Assembly (NCBI GenBank): GCA_037349105.1
Contig: JAYJMM010000106.1
Span: 1,426,001-1,490,000, forward strand
DNA: 64,000 bases
Direction: 5' to 3'
Source: Limnomonas spitsbergensis
Taxonomy: Eukaryota > Chlorophyta > Chlorophyceae > Chlamydomonadales
Shown here: positions 53,050 to 63,900 of the stretch, in pieces
Numbering within the stretch: the stretch's first letter is position 1
Layout: each line of letters starts with the position of its first letter
Notes under the pieces: model-generated
What the model was told of the DNA's origin: nothing
Databases searched by the model: none
What the model saw: only the letters and a program-made list of their open reading frames with translations
Program-made: the position numbers and the translations under genes

Positions 53050-54420
53050 GGACAAGGCGGAGGAGAGTGGAGACAAGACGCGAGGGTTGATGTTGCACTT
53101 GCCTGTGCTTGTGTATATTCTACTAAGCAGGGTAGGGAAGGGCAAGGGAGGGTAGGGTTCTCGTTTTTATTTGTTCTCATGTCAGGTTGGGGCCTAAATG
53201 GGCTTGGCTTGGAGATTTCCCCGCAGGAGCTGGGCACCAGGCCGGGGATAGGATGGGGTCGCGGGAGCATAGATGACCGGATCGCACGAGCGTGTATTCG
53301 CTCAATTGGGTCGGGCCACGCGGTTTGGGCATCGATATGTTGATTGCAGGTTCAATTTGGATCAATCTCAGTAGCTCGGAGGGTGAAAGCAGGTGGGATC
53401 GCGATTTCGAACCTGGCCGAGAGCTTGCTTCGAGACATACGCGCCAGGCCTGGCAGGATACGTGATCCAGCGTTGAGCCTCGGCAATGGACAGGCAGGGG
53501 AAGCTGCTGCTTCACAGCCATTCGCGCATCGCCGTGACAGGTGCGATCCAGCATGGGACAGCTTCATGGCGTTTTCGCTTGAACGGTCGAGAGGAGGCAG
53601 ATGACGACGGGTAGGCGGGCAGTCTCCTCGGCTCGGCTCGAATCAGCTGGCCGTTTAAGCAAATGTTAAGGAGATGGGCTTGAGCAGCGATGAGGGATCG
53701 GACCCGCTTTCCTGTAGTTTTCCCCAGGTTTTCCCTGCGCAGCAGAAGCACACTTTTATGACAGTTGATCCGCTTTCTGATTGCCACCTCATCGCAATTT
53801 CTTGGACTGCACGTGACCATGAGGGTGACCATACCGTGCCAATCAGGGTTTTGATCGCGACATAACTAGTAATCAATGCAGCCTCACGTGTTAACACCCT
53901 CGCAGGGCCTATCGTGCTCGACACATATCAGATTCCTGTCAGAATTTAACTGCCGCTTGAACGCCGATGCTAGCATGCCGATGGTTGCCACCCAATCCAC
54001 GGCAACGGTTCCCACGGGTGCCCACATCGGATGGCCGGCATGGACCCCAGACATGGACCCAAACATTCCGGCTATCGATTATGTGAGGCGTTCTTACCGG
54101 TCCCTTCCGTCGTCATCACCGTTTTATTGCCAATTTGCCCTACGAAGTACCATACATGTCTCCATCATGTGCGGTATGATACAACCCCTACACGGCTAGA
54201 CCATGTGTCATGAGCTCTTCTTAGTGCCACTCCAGAGTAGGTGACCATGGGTATGTATCTGCCGGTGGCTCAAAATTAACCAAAAGTTGCCAGTCTCCAG
54301 GTAATGGATACATCCAGTGGTGCTACTGCGTGTCATAACCACCCGTAGCTCCTGAACACACTTTTCACTGTGTAGCAATGCATTGAGCTTGTCACTAAAT
54401 TGGCCCTACAAATTGTCACT
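53050..54420. other. Intergenic region upstream of ISA
   Basis: No recognisable gene. It should contain the ISA 5' UTR and promoter, but I see no defining element. Short open stretches on both strands show no family signature. Confidence 0.4.
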
Positions 54421-54429
54421 ACATGTGTG

Positions 54430-54950
54430 CTTCCAGTGCCCTAGTGTCAGGGACCAGCTACGGGAGCGGGGGTGGGCAGGTCCTCCGGGCGCTGCCACTA
54501 ACTTCCACCAGCTTTACCAGGCTGAGCAGGGGTGGGATGCACCTGCTTTTGTGGACTGTGCTGTGGGCATTGTCGAGGATTATTAGTCCCTAGGGATTCC
54601 GAGGCGCCGGTGTCGTTTGCCTTTCAGGCCTTCCCTTTTGGTACTTTTTTGTGCCCCCCTTTTTCTTTAGTTTCTTCTGTTCTCCCTTCTGATCAGTGGG
54701 GCGCCCTCGCGGCCAAGTAGGCGTGGGATGCACTTGCTTTTGTGGACTTTTTTGGGGATGCTTTGTTGAGGGCTAGTCTCTAGTGGAACTCAGGTGTCGG
54801 ACTTGGTCTTCTTGGCCTTTCCTTTCGTTCCTTTCCACCCTCTTCCTTCTAGTTTCTTCTTTTCTCCCTTCTGAACAGTTGGGCGCCCACGCGGCCGAGC
54901 TTTGAGCGGGCCCAGAGGTGTAACGTTATTGACTAAATTGGCCCTTGCTT
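54430..54950 (+). mobile_element. Two LINE 3' ends in tandem
   Basis: CAGTGCCCTAGTGTCAGGGA (54436) matches the zinc-knuckle end at 58718 (CAGTGCCCTAGCGTGAAGGA). It runs through the pyrimidine-rich tail to GGCGCCCTCGCGGCCAAG (54701); a second tail follows at 54720-54950 ending GGGCGCCCACGCGGCCGAGC and CCAGAGGTGTAACG. Confidence 0.7.
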
Positions 54951-55421
54951 CTAGTGAAGGTGAGGTCCAAGGTTGCATCATCCTTCACTTCCGGCGTATA
55001 GACAGCTGTTGCTCATCCCGGTGCACCAGAGATTCTTTGGGGAAGGTTGGAACGCATCTCTGGTGTCAATGACGTTCCATCGCGTAGTGTCATTGACACC
55101 AGAGTTTCTGCCCCTTCACATCGGAGTATGGCGTGGTTTCCCCATGGTCCTGACCCCATGGGTGCATCGGCATTACCGGCATGAGCACAGCTGTCTCTCA
55201 CCCCGGCTCACCAGAGATCAGTTCCAACCTTCCCCAAACCAGCGATAGACATCCCCGTGATGAACATGTTTGCCATCATGTATTCCTGGCGGCCAAGATT
55301 ACATCAGTATCTGGTACAGAAGGTCACTAGCAACACCACACGCCCAGCATGCAGGAGCTTAACCACCCCCGTCTCGCAACCCAGATGTCACACGCCCTGT
55401 TAAGGCATGCCGGCAAATGAT

Positions 55422-56270
55422 CTACTGGGCAGGAGGAGGAGCACCACGGCCAGCACCACCGAAGCGGGGCTGGTAGTCACCGCGGCCGAAGCCACGGGCG
55501 CCGGCACCGCCAGCGCGGTAGCCCTCACGGCCCTCTCCCTCAAAGCGCCTGGGAGGCCTGTCACCCCTGTCAGCACGTGGACCACCGGCGGTACGCTCCA
55601 GAGGCCTGCGGTGCAGGTTAGCCAAGGATTCAAATTTAAACTAGAAATGCATGAGGAGCTCATCATCCCTGTCAGAGCGCTGCAGGCCGGCAGAGTGCTC
55701 AGCGGTGAGCTCCTGCAACTCAGGAACACGTTTTCCCCTTACACCATCCACCCCACAGACAACTTTTGCTTATGATCGAGGGCCTCCACCTGCCCAGGAA
55801 AGGGATAGCTCGGCCCTTATTTTCCAAGCCCCGATTCCTACTTAGACCAGGAGCATTTCCCTCTACCTTCCTACTAGACAGTTGGACACCCATGCGGCCT
55901 TGTCTTTTAGGACAAGGCCAAGAGGTGTGAAGTCATACATACTGGAGGACTCCTCGGTGTTGCGGAATGCCCACTACATGCACCCCACCCACTGACGTCT
56001 ATAAACTGCAGATCGTTTCTTGTTGGTAAGAAAACCACCAGGTAGACTTCTTCAGCATGGCAGGCACGATCTCAGAAGGCAACAACATAATATTTGTAGG
56101 GCACACCCCAACTGATTTCCCCTCCTCCCAGGATGCGACCTAATTTGAATGTCCAGAAAACTGACCCCACGCGTTTTTACCTGTTGGATTTCTTCATTGT
56201 GGCGGGCACGATCTCCGAGGGCAGGTTCAGGTACTCGCGCAGGTACTCGATACCCTTGTCGGTCAGGAAC
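55422..56270 (-). CDS. RPS10: 40S ribosomal protein S10, last two exons only
   Basis: Exon 56270-56181 encodes [20 protein letters not shown] and [10 protein letters not shown], and exon 55605-55422 encodes [16 protein letters not shown] and the Gly/Arg-rich tail ending APPPAQ, stop TAG. GT-AG, phase 2 at both joins. This is the C-terminal half of eS10; the 5' exon(s), with the winged-helix part beginning MLIPK in the family, should lie at higher coordinates but are not found up to 64 kb. An acceptor precedes 56270, so the missing part was spliced on. Either the 5' exon is very far away or this is a broken copy. The tail keeps the family's RG composition, so it has not decayed much. Confidence 0.85.
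55855..55940 (+). mobile_element. LINE tail in the RPS10 intron
   Basis: GTTGGACACCCATGCGGCCT and GCCAAGAGGTGTGAAGTCAT, a diverged copy of the conserved tail. Confidence 0.5.
56045..56095 (-). repeat. Copy of the RPS10 exon donor edge
   Basis: CTTCTTCAGCATGGCAGGCA with CGATCTCAGAAGGC resembles the exon end TTTCTTCATTGTGGCGGGCA with CGATCTCCGAGGGC (56189-56223). It extends the junction-copy pattern to a third gene. Confidence 0.75.
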
Positions 56271-56389
56271 CTAAAAATCGGGGGGGGGGGGCAATATTTA
56301 GTTAATCAGATTTTGAGGTATAAATCAGATGAGGGGGACATGAATATTAAATAAATCAGATTTGTAAATACATACAGCGCAACGGAAGC

Positions 56390-56520
56390 CCCTCCTTAAC
56401 TTATTTCCCCCCTTTCTTCTTTCCTTAGTTAACCATGATCTTCGTTTCCACAATTAGAGTGTTGGGCGCTTAGCAGGCGGGCCTTTCTTAGCAGGGCCCA
56501 CAGGTGTTACGTCATTTAAC
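56390..56520 (+). mobile_element. LINE tail
   Basis: TTGGGCGCTTAGCAGGCGGG then CAGGGCCCACAGGTGTTACG, preceded by a pyrimidine-rich stretch. Confidence 0.5.
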
Positions 56521-56711
56521 CCTGACCCTCCGGCAGTCCCAGCACCAACATAACCAGTAGCAGCACCCCTTGAACACCAGCCACACCAGTAGTAGACCCT
56601 CAACGAGGGTAGACGTCTCAGCAAGAACACTCAACACCCCTCAGTGACTCCGGCGGACCAGCTCCTGGCTTTACTTCTTAGGCTTTATAGACAACTTGGC
56701 AGGAATCCGAG

Positions 56712-57127
56712 CGAGGGTCGTGTTCAGCCGTGCGCTGCGTCTCCAAGATCCCTTGTTCCATTTGTCGCTGTACCTTTGGATCTAGTAGCCTGCCTGATAG
56801 ATTTCGTTGAGGCACAACTTAGGCTGCCCCGGAATGAAGAACCCGGGGCATGAAATCGAAAAGGTTCCGCTACCTCGACGGAGGCCTTAGTAGTGAGCTA
56901 GTAGCACCTGGAGGTCTAATGCTGGGACCCTATCGCGAGAGATATCACCTGGAGAAAATTTTCGCGCCCATCCTGGTTTGACGCGAATTTTTGACGGTTT
57001 ACGACGGTTTGAGCGGTTAAATCGCGGTGATTTACGTTGGTGATTGTTTGTAGCAGTATTTTACATGGTGATACATCTGGTGATTCCAATAACCAATTGG
57101 TATCACCAATTCATCGTATCACTACGG
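56712..57127 (-). mobile_element. Truncated copy of the CCGTAG-ended transposon
   Basis: Reverse complement of 42597-43010 of copy 1, with the intact terminal CCGTAGTGATACGATGAATT (ending 57127) and the shared TTTTCGATTTCATGCCCCGG. The other terminus is missing. It sits between the visible RPS10 exons and where the 5' exon would be. Confidence 0.75.
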
Positions 57128-57480
57128 TACTAAGTGTTTAATTTGGAAGAGGCAAGATATTATTCTGCCCCCTTCTTCTCCCTCATGCACCCCCCCCCCT
57201 CAGAGGGTCCTACAGGGTCCATGGACATCAACTTTGACACATGGCATGTACCGAATGTTTCATGGCCGTCCCCTTGGGTATCAAATAATGAAATATTTCC
57301 ATCCGTGCCTTTGAGGCAAACATTGCACAGAACCTAGCTATCCATCCCTGACAGAATCTCGCATGGACGATTGATAATAAGTCCATGCATGCATCAGGCC
57401 CCCAGGCAACATTAATAACAGGGCATGCACAACCAAATCATGTTTTTCCCTTGAATACGGAATTATCTGATTTTTTTCCA

Positions 57481-58862
57481 CAGTCTATATAAGCGATCTG
57501 CCGGGCAAGATCGCAGCCCTGTGCCCGACAGAGGGCATTGTGCTGGGGGCGAGGCGAAGATGTAGGTGCCTCTTATATGCTGATGATCTCTCCCTGCTAG
57601 TCAGCAGCCCGGCAGGGCTGCAGCACATGCTAGACGCCCTGCATGAATATGCGACGGTCAAACAGCTCAATGTGGACGAGAGCAAGACAGAGATATTGGA
57701 GTTTGGCAGCCTAGTTTTAGCAGCGCAGCGCCGGCAATCAGCCCATACTTGCGTGTACGGCCCCAATGGGATAGCGCTGAAGCGTGTCCAAAAGTTCTTG
57801 AGCATCATCCAGCACCAGAGCGGCAGCATGAGGAAGGCGATGCAAGGAAGAGAGGGGCCTTTGGCTGCCGCATTGCAGCGTGTCCGCTGCATGGCCGCCA
57901 AGGTGCGCGTCAGGCATCATCTGCCTACACGCATCCGGTTGGCGTCTGTCTATGCAACGCATGCGGCCAGCTACAATGATGTCGTGTGGGCCAACGATCA
58001 CCTCAGGCCACGACATTGCCTCAAGAGCAAGGTGCAGTCCAGCTTTATCCAGCATCTGCGCCATGCTGCATGGCTACCTCCGTCAGCTGCCACTTGGGGG
58101 GTCATGAGGGAGCTGCAGATCCAGCCGTTACAGCGAAGTTGGTGGCAGCATGTACTTCGCTTCTACAACACCACGGTCGCACCAGCAGCACAGCAAGACA
58201 GCCCACTCATGGCCGCAACAATGGCGGCCGACATGGAGCTCAATGTCAGACATGGCACTGGAGGACGCAATTGGTATAGGGAATTGCTAGGTGCTTTGGA
58301 GGAGCTGGAGCTGGGATCAGCCGTCCCCAAACTGCGTCAGACAGCGACTGACCTGCAGCCTCTACTTGTCCCAGAGGTGCTAGCGCGCTAGTTGATGCAG
58401 CATACGAGCGGGCGCAGCTGGATGCAGCTTGTAGAGGGGACCCCAGAGATCCTGCCAATGAACACAGGTCTACGGCGGCCTACCGCACCTGCTTTTAGTC
58501 TAGCTACGGCGGACGCCATGCTGGTGCAGGCCAGGGGCCGCACCAGTCGAAGGGAGTGTGCTTGCGTGTGCACGAACTTAAGGCTGCGGCTCGGTGCCGT
58601 CAGCACGGCTGACACTCGAGGACGGCGCAGCGGTCAGCAACGTGACAGACGGTGCAGCCAACGGTGTTGGGCAAGGGGAGATGGCGAGCATGTGGAGGAT
58701 GCGTTGCATGTTTGCTGCCAGTGCCCTAGCGTGAAGGAGAGGCTTAGGGAGAGGGGAAAATAGTGACTTCTGTAGGGAAACAATTTCCTCTCTCTCTTTA
58801 GTGTCCAACCGTGTTGTACGCCGACGCGGCCGAGCTTTGCAGCATGGCCCAGTGGTGTAACG
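57481..58862 (+). mobile_element. 5'-truncated LINE with RT and zinc-knuckle coding
   Basis: Open from about 57487: LLYADDLSLLVSSPAG is the RT active-site box (YADD), followed by QLNVDESKTEIL. The frame runs to a stop at 58391. A second frame at 58518-58761 encodes TNLRLRLGAVSTADTRGRR and CWARGDGEHVEDALHVCCQC, the zf-RVT type C-terminus, so at least one frameshift or stop separates them. The 5' part of RT is missing, the usual LINE truncation. The 3' tail has GCCGACGCGGCCGAGC and continues after the inserted MITE. Confidence 0.85.
57540..58391 (+). pseudogene. Reverse transcriptase C-terminal half (dead LINE)
   Basis: 283 codons after the first ATG. Non-LTR RT palm (YADD), thumb, and the region before the zinc knuckle. 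The 5' two thirds of the palm are lost by truncation, so it is not functional. Confidence 0.8.
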
Positions 58863-59218
58863 CAGTGATGGGCATTCGTGTATGTGTATCTATATACTGT
58901 ATGGATGTTGACCGTATGTAAGTAAGTTTTAAGATCCATTCGGTGGTGCAAAAAAATTGAAAAAGGGGGGTTCGGGGGCGCAGCCCCCGAAAGCTAGCTT
59001 TTAGGCATGTATTCATTCCCTTGATCTAGAGCAAAATTGAATTTAAGCCAAGCGTGGAATACAGCGAGTCGCGAAGGCGGCGAGAGAAAAAAATAGGATA
59101 TCGCCACACTTTTCACACATTTTGCCCTAGGGAGCGAATGACTGTTTGTAAGTAAAACATCCATTCGGAGCTCCGAATGGATAAAAAAACGTCATGCACG
59201 AGCGAATGCACAACACTG
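58863..59218. mobile_element. 356-bp hAT-like MITE inserted in the LINE tail
   Basis: Flanked by a perfect 8-bp target duplication GTGTAACG (58855-58862 and 59219-59226). Ends CAGTGATGGGCATTCG and (reverse) CAGTGTTGTGCATTCG agree at 14 of 16. Removing one duplicate restores the LINE tail GTGTAACG-ACATTGAC. Internally: a hairpin TTCGGGGGC-GCA-GCCCCCGAA (58968-58988), a perfect 24-bp palindrome centred on CATTCGGAGCTCCGAATG (59159-59182), and repeated CGAATG/CATTCG motifs near both ends. No ORF. Confidence 0.9.
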
Positions 59219-59226
59219 GTGTAACG

Positions 59227-59510
59227 ACATTGACTGATCGGCTGGACAGTAACGGGCCCTGCTCCCTGAACTAGAAACAAGCCAAGCCCAGGACCCTAAA
59301 CTTGGCTACAGGCAAACCCCGCTCCATGAACCATATAAAAGCAAGCCCTGAACCCTGAATTGATTGGACAACTACCCGAACCCCGATCCTCACCTAAAAC
59401 TAGGCAACAAGCCAAACCCACCCTGAACCACGAGCTACGGAACAATCCTACCCCTGAACCCTGAACCAGGGAACAAGCAAAACCCTGAACCCTGAACTTC
59501 GCAACACGTA
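59227..59510 (+). repeat. Loose CCCTGAACC-AACAAGCC repeat
   Basis: Units of 50-60 bp with ACAAGCCAA and CCCTGAACCCTGAA, five copies, after the LINE tail. Confidence 0.55.
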
Positions 59511-59514
59511 TCAA

Positions 59515-60030
59515 CACGTAATTGCGCGCAAGCAAGGCTTGTCACACGGCAATGCCGTACCGTAGCTACAACTGTTTTATTACCCTCACAGACATACCTA
59601 AGTGGCAGTTACTCGATGTACACTTCAAGACGGTTCTTTTTAGGGATGATCATGTTTACGAGTCTTGGGTCAGCTCGACTCTCCTGTGCCGCAGGGACAG
59701 TCAGTGGGGCTAATCAAATTTCGTACCCAGGGTTGTGTGGAGCAGAGGATATTAGGAATCTTTGATTTAGTAACAAATTACAGCAGTCGCACCCTCAATG
59801 GATGAAAGAAAAAGACAGAGGCTGCGATGCGGTCCCAGTCAGATAATCTTTGGCAGGCCCCTGCCAGGTCGCGCCCATTTTGGCAGGCCCCTGCCAAGCA
59901 CTCGGCCTGACTCAGGGGAGCTGGGAGCGCAGCCCAGCTGGCTACGAGCAGTTGGGCATTCTTCACAAATCATTATATTGGGCTACACACCTAGGATTCG
60001 ACATGCCGGATATGCACTGTAAATAGGCAC
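59515..60030 (+). repeat. Dispersed repeat copy A
   Basis: Shares TTGCGCGCAAG, GGCAGGCCCCTGCCAAG, ATCATTATATTGGGCT and ATGCCGGATATGCACTG with copy B at 63600-63900. It ends about 85 bp before the ATG of the next gene. Confidence 0.75.
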
Positions 60031-60114
60031 ACCCTCTCTTCAACAGGGCTACCTGACGTGTTGAAATCTCCGTTTGCTCCCTTCTTCTCACCTAGACCTT
60101 CATATACACACACA

Positions 60115-62641
60115 ATGAGTCGTCTTAGCGAGCTGACCTTCTGGACACTTCAGCTAAACAACATAGAACGTAGGCTCGACCTCGACTTTGCGAGACATGC
60201 CAAAGTGATCAAGCAATTCTACAGCTTCTCCAACGTTTTTCAGCGGAAGATGTCTCTGTCTGCCTACATTTGCTCCGATATACAGGCAGTTGAACGCTTT
60301 TATGCAATGAATCCCTTAAAAGACTGGTATGCTCGCTACCTGCACTACCTGGTCTACGACTGGGTGCCCTCTTCAGCTTTTGGCTTGATGCACTTTAAGG
60401 AGCAGGGCCGCCAATTTGATGATTCTGATGTGGTCGCTTTGATGAGTGGTGAGCGTGAAGGCCGACAGTGGTTACGCCGTTGCATGGGCGTTGCATTGTT
60501 GCATGGCATGAACGTCTCGCATGATGGAAGCCTGAATGCCATGCCATTCTTACAGGACAGTAAATTCCATAAAAGTCTCTCCACTTGCACCCCCTCACAG
60601 ATGCCTACGCGCTGATGAGAAAGCTGAGCAAGCTGGATTCTGAAGAGGTAAACTGCAGATATACACTATGTTTGTGTGGCGCTTCGGAGTAGGTGTAGGG
60701 CAGGCTTGCAATTGAAGTGCGCTGCACTAGCCATGCTTCGGCTGAGGGCAGGGGCGATCTCAGGGCAGCCCTAGCCCAGCCCAGCCCCTAGCCCAGCCCA
60801 GCTCCTAGCCCAGCCCCTAGCCCAGCCCCTAGCCCAGCCCCTAGCCCAGCCCCTAGCCCAGCCCCTAGCCCAGCCCCTAGCCCAGCCCCTAGCCCAGCCC
60901 CTAGCCCAGCCCCTAGCCCAGCCCAGCCCCTAGCCCAGCCCCTAGCCCAGCCCCTAGCCCAGCCCCTAGCCCAGCCCCTAGCCCAGCCCCTAGCCCAGCC
61001 CCTAGCCCAGCCCCTAGCCCAGCCCCTAGCCCAGCCCCTAGCCCAGCCCCTAGCCCAGCCCCTAGCCCAGCCCCTAGCCCAGCCCCTAGCCCAGCCCCTA
61101 GCCCAGCCCCTAGCCCAGCCCCTAGCCCAGCCCCTAGCCCAGCCCCTAGCCCAGCCCCTAGCCCAGCCCAGCCCCTAGCCCAGCCCCTAGCCCAGCCCCT
61201 AGCCCAGCCCCTAGCCCAGCCCAGCCCCTAGCCCAGCCCCTAGCCCAGCCCCTAGCCCAGCCCCTAGCCCAGCCCCTAGCCCAGCCCCTAGCCCAGCCCC
61301 TAGCCCAGCCCCTAGCCCAGCCCCTAGCCCAGCCCCTAGCCCAGCCCCTAGCCCAGCCCCTAGCCCAGCCACTAGCCCAGCCCAGCCCCTAGCCCAGCCC
61401 CTAGCCCAGCCCCTAGCCCAGCCCCTAGCCCAGCCCCTAGCCCAGCCCCTAGCCCAGCCCCTAGCCCAGCCCCTAGCCCAGCCCAGCCCCTAGCCCAGCC
61501 CCTAGCCCAGCCCCTAGCCCAGCCCCTAGCCCAGCCCCTAGCCCAGCCCCTAGCCCAGCCCCTAGCCCAGCCCAGCCCCTAGCCCAGCCCCTAGCCCAGC
61601 CCCTAGCCCAGCCCCTAGCCCAGCCCCTAGCCCAGCCCCTAGCCCAGCCCCTAGCCCAGCCCCTAGCCCAGCCCCTAGCCCAGCCCCTAGCCCAGCCCAG
61701 CCCCCAGCCTAGCCCAGCCCCTAGCCGGCAGCCAAGCCAAGCCCCTGCCCCCCCCTCCCCCCCGGCCCCCGACCCCAACCCAGACCGCAGCCCAGCCTGT
61801 CTGGTCCGGACTTACAGGCTTGCGATGGGTGAAGGGCTGACTAGAAGCAATGCAGCCACACTGACTACAACTGCCTTCAATGCAGTTTAAACACTCCCAC
61901 CTTGGTCCGCCATGCCACACAAATCTCGGTGCTTGTCAATGCCGTAATAGTTTGCAAAGCCGCCACGCGGCAGCCGCTGGTTGGGCATGTTCATCCCTTT
62001 GTGTGCATGCGTCCTTTGCTGGCCATATGCAGGACCCCATGCTGCATGGATGGCGTGTATGCTGTCACCAAGGCCCCCTCCGATTCACTGTGCACTCTCT
62101 TTGCATTGCGACGGCCAGGTGGGCACCACGGGAGCAGCAGCTAAGCGGGGACCTGTCGACGCGCATTCGGCAGCGTTTGACCATGATGCGGATGAGGGCG
62201 TGCAGCTGTCCCTGCCGCCCGAAGCAAAGTTGATTGCCTTTTCTACTGATGAAGATGATGTGCCGGGTGGGTGACGGGAGGCATGTCACTTGAAAAGGCG
62301 AGAGAAAGCAACCTCAAAATATACAAAACATTCAGGTGGAGGAGGCCAGCTATTATTCTGCCCCCTTCTTCTCCCTCATGCGGCCCCCACCCGCTAGCAG
62401 GTTCCAGCCTGCCCTTTTCTTCCCCACCCTTTCATGCACCCCCTTCCCACCGGTCCCGTACGTTCTATCTTGATTCCAAAAGGTTATGCCTAGAGGGTCC
62501 ATCGACATTACCGTGGCCCCTGTCTTCCCTGCTGCAGGACTAAAAGGCAAGGATCCCTTCCCTGCCTCTTGCTCCGCCATGGTTGCCGCAACTACAAGAC
62601 CTAATACCCACCGAGCCTCAGCACCGCCAGGTTGCAGCTGA
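60115..62641 (+). CDS. Unrecognised four-exon protein, 247 aa
   Basis: Exons 60115-60559, 60601-60647, 62119-62266 and 62538-62641 (TGA). All GT-AG, phases 1, 0, 1 agree, and the total is exactly 248 codons. The ATG at 60115 follows ACACACACA and an upstream in-frame stop. Residues 1-160 are a compact helical domain with many aromatics (WYARYLHYLVYDWVPSSAFG; MGVALLHGMNVSHDG); residues 165-215 are a disordered, acidic part (AFDHDADEG, FSTDEDDVPG); the end is basic. No signal peptide or membrane segment. I do not know the family. Intron 1 is only 41 bp; intron 2 is 1.47 kb and holds the 12-bp array. The last exon is the weakest, since a donor (CCG CCA G|GTTGCA) lies just before the stop. Confidence 0.65.
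60765..61740 (+). repeat. 12-bp array, about 80 copies
   Basis: CCCCTAGCCCAG head to tail for 0.97 kb, interrupted about ten times by a shortened CCCAG unit at irregular spacing. It lies within intron 2 of the unrecognised gene. Confidence 0.97.
62328..62520 (+). repeat. Dispersed TATTATTCTGCCCCCTTCTT repeat
   Basis: Matches 57145-57235 (TATTATTCTGCCCCCTTCTT, CTCCCTCATGC, AGGGTCCAT-GACAT). It lies in intron 3 of the gene above. Confidence 0.65.
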
Positions 62642-63599
62642 CGCGGATGGATGTCGGCCGATGGATGTCTGGGCCACCTGTGCCATGACTGATGGACACC
62701 GAAGGAGAGACGTGTTACATAGCGGCTTGATCATGATTTTGTATGTAGGGCAGGGTGCAATTCACTGATGTCTTAGTGATATTATTCCACTATTTTGGCC
62801 TTAGTGCCCCCCCCCCCTGCCCCTCGTCTTGCTTATATGAATGGGAGCTCTTAAGGTTCATGTTGCTTCAGGGGTCCTGCTCTCTTTCTGCCTAATGAAT
62901 AGTTTTTGTAGGGTTGACTACTTGTAGCCTATTTGCAGCCCATGTTTGTATCTCTCAGATGAAACAACTGGAACTTGCTGTGTATAAATGGTTTGCTGCT
63001 TGATTAGTCTACTCGCATCAGTTTCGCCTACTTTCAGGTCAAAATCGTCGAGGGGTAGACTTACGGCTAGGCAAATCGGCGTCTTTTTTTAGAGAGGGGC
63101 TGTTTTCCTGTTATTTCGCTCTTTAAGTTTCCAACCATAAAATATGGTGTTGATGCAGGCAAGCACCAGAGGAGGGCCCATGGGTGTTATACTGTTATGT
63201 CATTGACAGGTTGTCAGGCTCACTCCCTCTTTCCACACAGGGGCATTAAATTATGTGTTTGGTCGACTCACCCTGCTTGGCTATTTCATAGATGGTGGTT
63301 GGTGGTTGTGTTCACTACCCGGTATGCCACAATACCGTATTCGTGTTTTGCCTTCGCCTGGGCGAATGGAAGGTTCTCTTTTAACCCGTTTGGCCAAAAA
63401 CGGCTTTTACTTAGCCGCGGCGTCAATCCACAAAACAATACGGTAATATATCTATATGTATCACGCTGGGGCTTTTTTATTTGAAACGTGATGCGTCTAC
63501 GCCACCCTTTACAATCACTTATACTACCGGTACCCTGCCGGAATGCTTTATCCAAAGGAGTGTTGTGCTTTTACGTCGTACCGGTAATCAGTTCTTGTA

Positions 63600-63900
63600 T
63601 GCAAGCAATTACGGTCAATTAGTTGCGCGCAAGTAAAGGCTTGTGTGGATCAGAAAATTTTAGAATCATGATTTAGTAATGAGGTACCGGTACAGCAAGC
63701 GCACCTTAAATATATGAAAGAAATGACAAAGGCTGCGGCGCAGTACCATTTCGTTTTTTTTTTGGCAGGCCCCTCCCAAGTCGCGTCCACTTGGCAAGCC
63801 CCTCCCAAGCACTTGACCTGACGCAAGGGAGCGCATCCCAGCTTGGCATTCTTATAAAATCATTATATTGGGCTTCGAAATGCCGGATATACACTGAAAA
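63600..63900 (+). repeat. Dispersed repeat copy B
   Basis: Counterpart of 59515-60030, with internal deletions (GGCAGGCCCCTCCCAAGTCG; ATCATTATATTGGGCTTCGA). Confidence 0.75.

Noticed and set aside
58968..58988. Strong GC hairpin as a transcription terminator
   Set aside because: It lies inside the hAT-like MITE and is better explained as part of that element; a bacterial-type terminator is not expected in this genome.
60765..61780. Gly/Ala/Trp-rich minus-strand frame over the 12-bp array
   Set aside because: Composition of the repeat only; the interval is intron 2 of the plus-strand gene by phase.
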